Positions 23,418-31,702 of a stretch of DNA of 37,277 nucleotides are shown here, piece by piece (position 1 is the stretch's first letter; each line of letters begins with the position of its first letter). This DNA comes from an uncultured Clostridium sp. (GTDB taxonomy: Bacteria > Bacillota > Clostridia > TANB77 > CAG-508), in assembly GCA_947245515.1 (NCBI GenBank), contig CAMXQV010000013.1, positions 1-37,277 on the forward strand. Reading direction: 5' to 3'. The translations under genes and the position numbers were made by a program. The notes beneath the pieces were generated by a model. The model did not search any database, was not told the origin of the DNA, and worked only from the letters and a program-made list of their open reading frames with translations.

Positions 23418-23756
23418 TTATAATTTGTTTTTAAATATATTATTATCATTATAAATCACTCTTTTATCTTGCTCTAATCGTTCTTGATTTTGATATAGCA
23501 AATTTTTTAAAATCTTTTTTTGTTTATCAGTTGCAAAATAATCTATAAATAAAGAAATTAAAATTGCATTTGCTTGTTTAGAAATATCCTGTTTAGATAA
23601 CTCTAATTGAGGATTAATTTTAAAAATATAAGTTTTATCCATATGGTCTTTATAAAAATCAATTTTTTCTTTTGGTATTTTATAATATTCTTCTTCTGGA
23701 AGATGACTTAATATCTCTAAAACTTCTGTATATGCTTTTTTATATATATTAGTCAC
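23418..23756 (-). CDS. uncharacterised 112-residue helical protein, coupled to the 546-residue gene
   Basis: This soluble protein contains VLEILSHLPEEEYYKIPKEK, FKINPQLELSKQDISKQAN and a long helix to LLYQNQERLEQDK. The start is GTG and overlaps the stop region of the upstream gene by eight bases (GTGACTAA). AAAGGAG lies nine bases before it, a sign of translational coupling. Similar short proteins occur in Clostridia to my knowledge, but their role is unknown. Confidence 0.6.
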   Translation of the reverse strand: MTNIYKKAYTEVLEILSHLPEEEYYKIPKEKIDFYKDHMDKTYIFKINPQLELSKQDISKQANAILISLFIDYFATDKQKKILKNLLYQNQERLEQDKRVIYNDNNIFKNKL

Positions 23757-25389
23757 TTCTTATTACTCCTTTACTTTTAAAATCTTGATATGCTTTATAT
23801 TCTACATTTTTACTTTCTTCCACTTGCTCTATTGGGATCCCTTTTGTGATGGCATTTTTTATAATAGTTTTCATGTTAAAATTTGTATTTTTAACAGTAG
23901 TGTTTTCTTTATTATATATTTTACTAGGTAATAATTCCCATATAATTTTTGTTGCTTGCAATTGTTCATTAACTGTTTCACCTTGTAGAAATTTCATAAT
24001 AGCATCTTCTGTTTGCATTTTTTCCTCATAGCCTTCGTACTTTATATCATTTTTATAAAAATTATCAATTAAAGCTACTGTTTCAACAAATTTTTGATGG
24101 ATCTCAGGTGTAATATTCTTTCTATCTTTCTTATATTCCTCTAAGGTCTTTTTTACTCTATTGTTTGCTAATTTATTATATTCTTCTATAGCTTTAGATA
24201 AATTAGTAGTTCCTAGTTTTTCCACAATTGTTTTGCAATTACTTTCTGTTAAACTTAAATTATCTGGAAAAAGTTCTGCTTGTTTAGGAAACTTTTGTTT
24301 TAAGAAGGTAATTAATTCTTTAACTCCTTTTTCATAGTCATTATTTTTATCATCATAATAATTAGAAAAATGACCACCATCTGGCTTCAATTCTCCTCCA
24401 TGACTCTTGTTAAAAAACAAAGCATTTTTCTCAGCAAGATTTTTCATACTACTATCTAATATATCCATGATTTCTTCATCATAATTTGCATAGTTATAAC
24501 TAATTTTAGAAGGTAATGCACCCATTTCTGTTAAAATCATATTTATAGCTACAAATGTATCGCCTTTAAAACGAACCACTCTTCTTTGAGACAATTCCTT
24601 AGCAACTTTTTCATCACTCATAATTCTATTATATTTTTCTTCATTAATTAGTACAACTGCTTCTTTTGAAATTGGTAAACTTTCATGTGAAATATCAAGA
24701 TATGCATCATGATATGAAACTGAATATCCATATTTTGATGATAAAAAAGTACTTATGTTATCAATAATTATATAATCTCTATTTGTTGTTACGAAATTAT
24801 AGTCTCCTGTAACTTCAAGTGGTGTATTAATAGTAAAATGCTTTGTAGAACGAAATCTTGATGGCAACAAAACAGATCCAAAAGTTTTATCTATTTGTGA
24901 TAAAGCCTGCGTCTCTTGCTCTTTAGATACAGTAGGAATTTTTATACCATTTATTTCTTTATAAGGATTAATACCACTTTGTTCTAAAGCATAAGCTTTT
25001 CTTAGTTCATAAGATAAAAGTGTACAAGTTTTTTCTAAATTAGTATTTTTTGATAACACTCTCCACTCCCAATCAGTAGGAAAAAAGTTATCTTCTCTAA
25101 TTAACATGAATTTGTCTATTTTTCCATTTTCTTTCGCTCTTTTCATTAAAACCTTTAAATTATGCTTAAATTTTTCTTCAGAAACTCTTGAATTTGTATC
25201 TAAAACTTCTTCAGAAAAAGAAACCAGTTCATCTTCTGGCAAATCAATAGTTTCATAAGCTTTTGAGTTATTATTAATATTAGACATAGGTAATTGTCTA
25301 ACTTTTTCTTTTTCTCCTAAAGAATTTAAGTTATTGTTTATTTTTAATATTTTACTAAAGAAATTTTTAAATTTATCAAATAATCCCAT
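23749..25389 (-). CDS. uncharacterised 546-residue protein
   Basis: The N-terminus is amphipathic and basic (MGLFDKFKNFFSKILKI) and may attach to a membrane. About 60-130 is mostly helical. The 190-290 region is beta-rich and contains RFRSTKHFTINTPLEVTG, DYIIIDNISTFLSSKYG and RRVVRFKGDTFVAINMIL. The C-terminal half is helical and Lys/Glu-rich. I see no transmembrane span, no nucleotide-binding loop and no catalytic motif I can name. AGAGGT precedes the ATG. The overlap with the 112-residue gene suggests that the two products act together. Confidence 0.55.
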   Translation of the reverse strand: MGLFDKFKNFFSKILKINNNLNSLGEKEKVRQLPMSNINNNSKAYETIDLPEDELVSFSEEVLDTNSRVSEEKFKHNLKVLMKRAKENGKIDKFMLIREDNFFPTDWEWRVLSKNTNLEKTCTLLSYELRKAYALEQSGINPYKEINGIKIPTVSKEQETQALSQIDKTFGSVLLPSRFRSTKHFTINTPLEVTGDYNFVTTNRDYIIIDNISTFLSSKYGYSVSYHDAYLDISHESLPISKEAVVLINEEKYNRIMSDEKVAKELSQRRVVRFKGDTFVAINMILTEMGALPSKISYNYANYDEEIMDILDSSMKNLAEKNALFFNKSHGGELKPDGGHFSNYYDDKNNDYEKGVKELITFLKQKFPKQAELFPDNLSLTESNCKTIVEKLGTTNLSKAIEEYNKLANNRVKKTLEEYKKDRKNITPEIHQKFVETVALIDNFYKNDIKYEGYEEKMQTEDAIMKFLQGETVNEQLQATKIIWELLPSKIYNKENTTVKNTNFNMKTIIKNAITKGIPIEQVEESKNVEYKAYQDFKSKGVIRSD

Positions 25390-25451
25390 TTTTATACCTC
25401 TTAAATTTTATTTATAAATATATTATAACATAATTATGAATAAAACAATAC

Positions 25452-25497
25452 TTAAATAAGGCAATCGCTTAAAATTTTAAGCAATTGCCTTATTTAA
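25452..25497 (-). terminator. 46-bp palindrome between the anti-sigma gene and the 546-residue gene
   Basis: The two 23-base arms (25452-25474 and 25475-25497) are complementary with one mismatch. It begins five bases after the anti-sigma stop codon on the - strand. It probably ends that transcript, although the T tract is weak. Confidence 0.6.
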
Positions 25498-25501
25498 AAA
25501 T

Positions 25502-25924
25502 TTATTTTTCATTTTTAATCAAGATATTGAATTCTTTATCTTTTAAAGTTCCATCAACATTCATATTATGTTCATCTAAATTTGTTTTATCTATTTCTAA
25601 GGTGCCACCATCTTCAAAATTATATTTTTCAATTGTATGATTATTGGAATCTTTATAAGTAGTTCCTTTTACTTCCCTCTCTTTCCCATCTTCATTTACA
25701 AATATAACTTTAATGGTATCTTTAACCTTTTCTACTAATTCTCCATTTGTAGTAGCATTTACAGTCATGAAACTACCTGTAAGCATAATTATTAATACTG
25801 CTACTAGAGATAATACTTGTTTCTTTCTATTTAATCTCATATTTTCCTCACTTTCTAAATTAGATATAACTATTTTATCTCTAACTTTTTCAATTATTTT
25901 GTTATTTAACTCGTTATTTTCCAT
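25502..25924 (-). CDS. probable anti-sigma factor, single membrane span
   Basis: This 140-residue protein has an Asn/Glu-rich cytoplasmic N-terminus (about 1-36), one membrane span (about 38-58, LSLVAVLIIMLTGSFMTVNA), and an extracellular part with short beta strands (KVIFVNEDGKEREVKG, FEDGGTLEIDK). I chose the ATG at 25924 because GAGGG lies eight bases before it; an ATG two codons earlier is too close. It overlaps the end of the sigma factor gene by 11 bases, so the two are made together. The zinc-binding HxxxCxxC motif of ZAS anti-sigma proteins is absent, so the assignment rests on context and topology. Confidence 0.65.
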   Translation of the reverse strand: MENNELNNKIIEKVRDKIVISNLESEENMRLNRKKQVLSLVAVLIIMLTGSFMTVNATTNGELVEKVKDTIKVIFVNEDGKEREVKGTTYKDSNNHTIEKYNFEDGGTLEIDKTNLDEHNMNVDGTLKDKEFNILIKNEK

Positions 25925-26459
25925 AGTCATACCCTCTTTCTTTTAAACTTTTCTTAATTTTTTTTCTTGTCCTATATAAAATCACTTTTACTTTTGCTTC
26001 TGAAATATTTAATATCTTAGAAATTTCTTTTATTTTGTTTTGATTATAATAAAACTTTATGAATATTTCTCTGTCAAGAGCTTTAATATTTCTTAAAGAA
26101 TCTGATAATATCTTTGCCTTTTCTTTATCTTCTATTAAATTTTCTATACAAATATTATAAGGAATATCATTTTCATATCTTTCAAGATTTTCTATTTTAA
26201 AACTATACTCTCTATATTTCTTTTTTATTAGATTCTTTGTAATTCCTATAAGGTATGGTTTTACTATTGTATTATTGTCTAAATCTTTATAATTTTTCCA
26301 GAATATTAAAAATACATCAGAAATTATTTCTTGTATATCAAGTTCATTTGAAATACTATTTTTTAACATCTTATATATATAGGAATTATAACTATTAATT
26401 AGCTTTTCTACATTTAATTTTTCGTTTTCTTTAAAGTCTTCTATTGTTTCATTTTTCAA
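25914..26459 (-). CDS. ECF-type RNA polymerase sigma factor
   Basis: The 181 residues show region 2 (SNELDIQEIISDVFLIFWKN, then the -10 recognition helix through VKPYLIGITKNLIKKKY) and region 4 (LKALDREIFIKFYYNQNKIK-like stretch, then ISKILNISEAKVKVILYRTR carrying the -35 helix-turn-helix). ECF factors redirect polymerase after signals at the cell envelope. The start is TTG with AAGGAG 12 bases before it, so translation may be weak. The next gene overlaps and probably encodes its anti-sigma. The penicillin-binding protein gene upstream raises the idea of an envelope-stress role, but a terminator separates them. Confidence 0.88.
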   Translation of the reverse strand: MKNETIEDFKENEKLNVEKLINSYNSYIYKMLKNSISNELDIQEIISDVFLIFWKNYKDLDNNTIVKPYLIGITKNLIKKKYREYSFKIENLERYENDIPYNICIENLIEDKEKAKILSDSLRNIKALDREIFIKFYYNQNKIKEISKILNISEAKVKVILYRTRKKIKKSLKERGYDYGK

Positions 26460-26560
26460 TTTAGATCTAAACTCCTTATTAAAAGTACTTTCATTTATAT
26501 AATCCCATTTTAGTAAAAAAGGTTACAAATTTTATGAAAAAATTTGTAAAATAAATATAA

Positions 26561-26611
26561 CATAATTAAAATTTTGTAACAATTTCTACTGTATACAAAA
26601 TTTTAATTATG
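26561..26611 (-). terminator. terminator after the penicillin-binding protein gene
   Basis: Perfect 18-bp arms (26561-26578 and 26594-26611) with a 15-nt loop lie five bases after the stop codon. On the - strand TTATATTTATTTT follows. The + strand side has a run of six Ts, so it may work both ways. Confidence 0.8.
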
Positions 26612-26615
26612 TTTT

Positions 26616-29120
26616 TTAGTTTTCTGTATTATTATTTTTTGTTGATGTATTATTTGTTGTAGTAGTATTGGTAGATTTATTAGAATTAGTAGTAGTATTA
26701 TTTTTTTGTGTATTATTTGAAGTATTATTTTTAATTGTATTTTGTGCATTATTATTAGATGTATTTTGTGTTATATTATTTTTGCTTGAATTAGTATTAT
26801 TTAAAGCCTTTGAGTTATTTGATGTATTTGTATTTTTTACTATATTATTTATTGAGTTTATATTATTATTTTCTTTTTTTACTTCATCTGTTTTAGTGTT
26901 TGTGTTATCTGTTATTGTATTTTTTATATTTTGTTGAGTATTTACAGTAATATTTTTCTTAGATTTATTATTATTTTTTATTTCTCCTCCTACATGCTCT
27001 GTACAATTCTTTGGAACTGTAGACTTTAGAAAGTATTCTTCATAAGTGTCTGGACATCCACTATTTGCCTTTAATCCTGTTTTTGAACAAATTATAGATG
27101 ATGTTACCTTAGATGGTTTATCATATCTTGCTGGAGATAAGCCTAAATGAATATTAGACATTACCCTTGCCCAAATTAATCCAGCTGGATTTTTTTCGTT
27201 GTATTCAATAGATTCATTTACATCATATCCATACCAAGTTACTGCAGTATAATATGGAGTAAATCCACAAAGCCATCTATCATAATTATCATCAGTTGTA
27301 CCAGTCTTTGCTGAAACATCAATATTAGAGATTGAACAATAATTTGCTGTTCCATTAGCACCTAATACTGGCTCGGTTAATAATTCTTTTACTATATAGG
27401 CTACTTCTTCTGATACAACTTTTTTACTTTTTTGTGTATTTTCAATTAATAAAGTTCCATTCTGTTTTTCTATTTTTTTGTAAAAAATAGGTTCTAGATA
27501 TATTCCATCATTTGCTATTGTTGCATATGCCCCTGCCATTTGTAAAGGACTTATTCCATCTTGAAGTCCTCCTAAAGCTAACACTAAATTATTATCATCT
27601 TTTGTTAAGGTAGTAATACCCATTTTTTCTAGATATTGTATAGCTTTACTAGGCTTTAATTGTTCCATTATTTCTACGAAAGGTAAATTTTGAGATGATT
27701 CTACAGCTCTTCTAACTGTAATTTTTCCTAAAGATGGATTATAATCTGTTGGATGGTATCCATCTGCAAAGTCTCTTTCAGTGTCATCATATATTGATGA
27801 AGCAGTAATAATTTTCTTGTCAATTGCAGGTATTAATACAGAAATAGGTTTAATTGCTGAACCTGTTTGCCTTATACTTTGCGTTGCTCTATTTAGTGAA
27901 CGTGATTCTGTTTTTTTCCCTAATCCTCCTGTACATGCTACTACATTACCAGTTTTATGATCTATAATTACCATTGCAGCTTGAGATGAATTTCCTCCTA
28001 TTTTTGATGCTAAACTATATTTGCTTTTCTCAAATTCGCTTTCTGTTTTTGCTTGAATTGTAGAATTTTGCGTACTATAAATCTTTAATCCTGCCATTTC
28101 TATATAATTTTTGGCAAAACTTTCAGAGATATTATATTTATTTTTGATGTCTTCTATAAGTTCTATTATTAATGCATCTGTATGATATGAATATACTGCA
28201 TCTCCAGAATTTATTGTACCTTTATGAAATTTTAATCCAGATTCAACTTTTGAGACTGTTTCATCATATTCTTCTTGGTTTATATATTCTAATTCTAACA
28301 TTTTTGACAAGACTATTTTAGTTCTCTTTTTTATTTTTTCTGTATTATCACTTTCCATAAATGGATTATAAGAATTTGGTGAGTTATTAATTCCTGCTAA
28401 AAATGCACACTCTTCTAGTGTTAAATCTTTTGCAGATTTATTAAAATAGTACTTACTACCTGTTTCAACACCATATATATTAGGTCCAACATATATAACA
28501 TTTAAATAAAGTTCTAATATTTGTTCTTTATTTAGTACTGTTTCTAATTGAATTGCTTTCCACCATTCTTTTGTTTTTCTAATTATACTATCTGTGGAAT
28601 CTCCTGTTAGGTTTTTTACTAATTGTTGTGTAATTGAGCTACCTCCATAAGATGAACTTCCAACATGAAATAGGTATGAAACAATGGCTCCTCCTGTTCT
28701 TTTTATGTCTATTCCTCCATGTGAATAAAATCTTTGATCTTCTATTGCTACATACGCATTTTTTAAATTGTTTGGAATTTCTGATATGCTTATTTTTTCC
28801 TTTTTCTTTTCACTTCCTAAGGTTGCTATTGTGTTGCCTTCTGTGTCTCTCACTACTGAAAATTCATTTGGAATCATGTCTTTTGCTAAGGTTTTCCATG
28901 CATGTGTTGTTATTCCTAAATTTATACCGAAAATAATTATACAAATTATAATTATTATTAAAATTATTCTTTTTATTTTCTTGTGCTTTTTGTTTTTTTC
29001 TTTGCCTTTTTTTCTTCTGGGATTTATATATTCCTTTTCTTCATCTTCAATTAGTTCTTGTTCTTTTCTTTTTTGTACTTTTTTTCCTTTTTTATTTTTT
29101 ATTTTATTCAATTTTATCAC
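26616..29120 (-). CDS. class A penicillin-binding protein (glycosyltransferase + transpeptidase) with Asn-rich tail
   Basis: A bifunctional peptidoglycan synthase. A long basic cytoplasmic segment (1-50) precedes one membrane span (about 51-70). The GT51 glycosyltransferase domain has EDQRFYSHGG (catalytic E127) and GGSSITQQLVKN. The transpeptidase has TGSAIKP with the active Ser421 and Lys424, SQN (476-478) and KTG (605-607). Residues from about 715 to 834 are a low-complexity tail of Asn, Thr, Ser and Lys, likely disordered and outside the membrane. Cysteines in the preceding stretch (SSIICS, SGCPDTY, KNCTEH) could form disulphides. It corresponds to PBP1a/PonA of Firmicutes and appears monocistronic. 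Confidence 0.95.
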   Translation of the reverse strand: MIKLNKIKNKKGKKVQKRKEQELIEDEEKEYINPRRKKGKEKNKKHKKIKRIILIIIIICIIIFGINLGITTHAWKTLAKDMIPNEFSVVRDTEGNTIATLGSEKKKEKISISEIPNNLKNAYVAIEDQRFYSHGGIDIKRTGGAIVSYLFHVGSSSYGGSSITQQLVKNLTGDSTDSIIRKTKEWWKAIQLETVLNKEQILELYLNVIYVGPNIYGVETGSKYYFNKSAKDLTLEECAFLAGINNSPNSYNPFMESDNTEKIKKRTKIVLSKMLELEYINQEEYDETVSKVESGLKFHKGTINSGDAVYSYHTDALIIELIEDIKNKYNISESFAKNYIEMAGLKIYSTQNSTIQAKTESEFEKSKYSLASKIGGNSSQAAMVIIDHKTGNVVACTGGLGKKTESRSLNRATQSIRQTGSAIKPISVLIPAIDKKIITASSIYDDTERDFADGYHPTDYNPSLGKITVRRAVESSQNLPFVEIMEQLKPSKAIQYLEKMGITTLTKDDNNLVLALGGLQDGISPLQMAGAYATIANDGIYLEPIFYKKIEKQNGTLLIENTQKSKKVVSEEVAYIVKELLTEPVLGANGTANYCSISNIDVSAKTGTTDDNYDRWLCGFTPYYTAVTWYGYDVNESIEYNEKNPAGLIWARVMSNIHLGLSPARYDKPSKVTSSIICSKTGLKANSGCPDTYEEYFLKSTVPKNCTEHVGGEIKNNNKSKKNITVNTQQNIKNTITDNTNTKTDEVKKENNNINSINNIVKNTNTSNNSKALNNTNSSKNNITQNTSNNNAQNTIKNNTSNNTQKNNTTTNSNKSTNTTTTNNTSTKNNNTEN

Positions 29121-29256
29121 TTTCCTTGTATTTGTTGATTGTCTGTAGTTATATCATATATAGCCTAAAAAGTCCACCAAATATAATCCATATCACTTTG
29201 TCCTATTTTTATATTATTATTTTTTTCTTATCCATTACTTTTCATCTCCTCGATAG

Positions 29257-29272
29257 ATTGTAATTTATCTTT
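29257..29272 (-). repeat. junction motif copy (ATTGTAATTTATCTTT read on +)
   Basis: Identical to 14753-14768. It overlaps the stop codon of the PEBP gene, giving TAA followed by ATTACAAT on the - strand. Confidence 0.5.
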
Positions 29273-29714
29273 TAAAGTAACCTATAATAGTTCCCTTTTG
29301 TAAAATATGCCCATTCATTGCTTTCAATAGTTTCTTTTTCATAATATTAGATGATAATTCCAAAGTATTATCTAATGAATATATTGTATATTTATAATTG
29401 TGTTTTTGAAACATTGGTGGTTTTGCTCCTGCATATTTATGAAATCCATAGGCAATTCCTTGCATAACATTATCCATATTTCCAACATTTTCTGGAATTA
29501 CAGAATTTGCCTTTATATTCCAAGCAATCCAATGAGTAAAGTTCTTTATCGGATGACTTAAATCTTCTAAAATTATTACTAAACTTTTTGCTTTATCTGA
29601 TAAATTTTTAATTCTAAATTCTGGAGATATATTTTTTCCATAACCAGTATATTCTACTGGAATCATATCCCCATTTTTAAAAGTTGTTTCAAATTCTAAT
29701 TTGTCATATTCCAT
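29265..29714 (-). CDS. YbhB/YbcL-type phosphatidylethanolamine-binding-like protein
   Basis: This 149-residue PEBP-fold protein has YGKNISPEFRIKNLS near the N-terminus, LVIILEDLSHPIKNFTHWIAWNI with the Asp and His of the ligand pocket, and GYHKY-like GYGFHKYAGAKPP. The bacterial relatives YbhB and YbcL are small cytoplasmic or periplasmic proteins of unclear biochemical role. No signal peptide is seen. The start (ATG at 29714) lacks a strong ribosome binding site; AGTTAGGTG is the closest. It follows the methyltransferase after 36 bp that include a junction motif. Confidence 0.85.
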   Translation of the reverse strand: MEYDKLEFETTFKNGDMIPVEYTGYGKNISPEFRIKNLSDKAKSLVIILEDLSHPIKNFTHWIAWNIKANSVIPENVGNMDNVMQGIAYGFHKYAGAKPPMFQKHNYKYTIYSLDNTLELSSNIMKKKLLKAMNGHILQKGTIIGYFKR

Positions 29715-29730
29715 AAATACACCTAACTTT

Positions 29731-29744
29731 CAACTTGTAATTTG
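29731..29744 (-). repeat. junction motif copy (CAACTTGTAATTTG read on +)
   Basis: It lies between the methyltransferase stop codon and the PEBP start. On the - strand it reads CAAATTACAAGTTG. Confidence 0.6.
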
Positions 29745-29750
29745 CATCTA

Positions 29751-30338
29751 TTATCTTTTTATCCAATATATTAAATACCTATAATGTAATCCATATTTTA
29801 TTTTATATCCTTTAAGCTCTTTATTACATACATTTCTTATTGTGTCCATTGTTGGAATTTCATATTTAACATTTATATTTAAATCTTCAGATGTTTTTAT
29901 ATGTTTTAACTTTGAAATAATCTTACTTGGTAGTATCCTAGATACTTCTATTATCCAATCAATTACATTACTTGGTTTTGCTAGTCCAACAATCAAAATA
30001 ATCCCATTTTTATTTAATAATTTCTTTGCCTTAATAAGAGCTTTATCCATTTCCATGTGATGAATAGAAGCCACAAATATAATAGCATCAAACTTTCCTT
30101 TTTTAAAATCATATTCTAAAAAGTTTCCATTTATAAATCTAACATTTTTATTTGTGTTTGCTATTGATAATATATCATCATCTATGTCTATACCAGTAAT
30201 ATCATTATTGTCATTGACTAAACGAAATTCTAAAGTACCATCACCACATCCAACATCTAAAATTTTATTTTTGTTTTTGGTATGATTAAGTATCCAATTA
30301 TGGTATGCAAAATTATGATTCCAAACTTTTTGTTTCAT
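29751..30338 (-). CDS. SAM-dependent methyltransferase (class I)
   Basis: The 195 residues have the AdoMet-binding motif I KILDVGCGDG (25-34), the acidic end of the next strand (ITGIDIDDD), and motif IV-like FDAIIFVASIHHM, followed by motif VI (GIILIVGLAK). The C-terminal segment is basic and helical. The substrate cannot be told; small-molecule methylation is typical. AGAGGAGAG precedes the ATG. A junction element lies directly upstream. Confidence 0.88.
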   Translation of the reverse strand: MKQKVWNHNFAYHNWILNHTKNKNKILDVGCGDGTLEFRLVNDNNDITGIDIDDDILSIANTNKNVRFINGNFLEYDFKKGKFDAIIFVASIHHMEMDKALIKAKKLLNKNGIILIVGLAKPSNVIDWIIEVSRILPSKIISKLKHIKTSEDLNINVKYEIPTMDTIRNVCNKELKGYKIKYGLHYRYLIYWIKR

Positions 30339-30347
30339 AAGCTCTCC

Positions 30348-30389
30348 TCTACAAATTACTATTTTAACTTTACCTATATATTGTAATTT
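30348..30389 (-). repeat. gene-junction element between CPBP and methyltransferase genes
   Basis: Read on +: TCTACAAATTACTATT (30348-30363), then TTGTAATTT (30381-30389). It is a shorter version of the composite elements at 15231 and 15661. The second part abuts the CPBP stop codon. Confidence 0.55.
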
Positions 30390-31116
30390 AACAATTTAAT
30401 TTGTTTTTCAATTTTTCTGATTTTATAAATAAATATATTGCTATAAAAATAAAAAACATCATTCCAATTATTATACAAAATATTATCATCATAACTATAT
30501 TGCTATATGGTGCAAGATAATTATTTAAACTATAATTGAAACCAAAGTAAATAAGTGGTGTATGTGCTATTCCCCATAATAGTCCATTTAATAAAATTGC
30601 TTTCTTCGTTCCATATTTTTTTACTTGTAATGGTAATAAATAACCTCTCCACCCCAGTTCTTCTCCTAATTCTAATAAATGAATTGTAATTAGGAAAATT
30701 GATAAAATTACAGTTATTAAAATTGCTATAAATGGTGAAATAATTGTAGAATCCTTGGAAGTCAATCCAAATATAGATAAAAAATCTGCTAAAACTAAAT
30801 TATTATTAAAATCATTACTCAAAAACAAATAATATACTATTGCACCTAAAATTATAGCAATATTTGGGATTATTAAACAAAATAACCACATTTTTACATC
30901 TTTCCAAACCTTCAAACTAACATTAAATTTAGATTTATCTCCAGTTATTTTTCTTGTTATAAATAAGGCAATTAATGGAATAATTGTAAATATTGTTGTT
31001 AATAATTTATATGCAATATTATCTTGCGTATCTTTATTTAATAAAGCAATTATTCCTAAACCAAAACATATTATATAAATAATTGTTGTATAAATAAAAA
31101 TCTTATTTTTTTTCAT
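30388..31116 (-). CDS. CPBP-family intramembrane metalloprotease
   Basis: This 242-residue protein has about seven hydrophobic segments. The CPBP (Rce1/Abi) catalytic motifs are present: EELGWRGYLLP (EExxxR) near 155 and LLWGIAHTPL with a catalytic His near 187. Bacterial members cleave or process peptides in the membrane; some protect against bacteriocins. AGGAGTAT precedes the ATG. It heads a short run with the methyltransferase and PEBP genes. Confidence 0.88.
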   Translation of the reverse strand: MKKNKIFIYTTIIYIICFGLGIIALLNKDTQDNIAYKLLTTIFTIIPLIALFITRKITGDKSKFNVSLKVWKDVKMWLFCLIIPNIAIILGAIVYYLFLSNDFNNNLVLADFLSIFGLTSKDSTIISPFIAILITVILSIFLITIHLLELGEELGWRGYLLPLQVKKYGTKKAILLNGLLWGIAHTPLIYFGFNYSLNNYLAPYSNIVMMIIFCIIIGMMFFIFIAIYLFIKSEKLKNKLNC

Positions 31117-31212
31117 ATAATACTCCTAACGAATAAATTACTAGTTATAGCTTTCATTATAACATTATTCGTAAAAAAAGTATATGAAAATAGCAAAAAA
31201 ATAAATAATATC

Positions 31213-31250
31213 AACTAAAAAGCAAACTATTTCTAGCTTGCTTTTTAGTT
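31213..31250 (-). terminator. intrinsic terminator after the VOC gene
   Basis: A perfect 13-bp stem pairs 31213-31225 with 31238-31250 directly after the stop codon. T-rich sequence lies in and after the second arm on the - strand. Confidence 0.75.
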
Positions 31251-31631
31251 TTAACAAGAAATTGTTAATATATTTCCATTATTATCAAAAATAGCAAATT
31301 CATCTTTTCCATAAAAGGTTTTATGAAGCTCTTTAGCAATTTTAACTTTATCTTTTATATTGTTATAATTTTTTACAACATCATCAACAGTTATAAATAA
31401 AGTAAAAGTTGGTACTATTTTATCTGTTTTTAAAGTTGGATATTCTTCAATAAGATTATTTTGTTCTTGTAGCATTATAGATATTTTATCCCTATTTAAA
31501 ATGGCAAAATTTAAAATCTCTCCCTCTTCTGGAACACTTAGTATTTTTTTAAAGCCTAATTTTTCTTCATAAAATTTTATTGTTTCTTTTACATCTTTAA
31601 CCATAATATTTGTTGTTATTGTTTCATACAT
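31251..31631 (-). CDS. VOC-superfamily (glyoxalase/bleomycin-resistance-like) protein
   Basis: The 126 residues follow the two beta-alpha-beta-beta-beta modules of the family: TTNIMVKDVKETIKFYEEKL with GFKKILSVPEEG, then VVKNYNNIKDKVKIAKELHK and FAIFDNNGNILTIS ending in the position of a metal-binding Glu that is absent here (NGNILTIS). Members bind metals or small molecules, detoxify or confer drug resistance. AGGTAGAAA is the likely ribosome binding site. The AraC gene lies 71 bp upstream in the same direction and may control it. Confidence 0.85.
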   Translation of the reverse strand: MYETITTNIMVKDVKETIKFYEEKLGFKKILSVPEEGEILNFAILNRDKISIMLQEQNNLIEEYPTLKTDKIVPTFTLFITVDDVVKNYNNIKDKVKIAKELHKTFYGKDEFAIFDNNGNILTISC

Positions 31632-31702
31632 AAATTTCTACCTCCACTAGAAATTATAAAGAAGAAAGTATTTTTTATATTGTAAAAAACGGACATTCTT
31701 TG

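Noticed and set aside
26668..26937. Hydrophobic 89-residue ORF on the + strand
   Set aside because: It is the complement of the Asn-rich tail of the penicillin-binding protein, where AAT/AAC codons read as Ile/Val/Leu in antisense.
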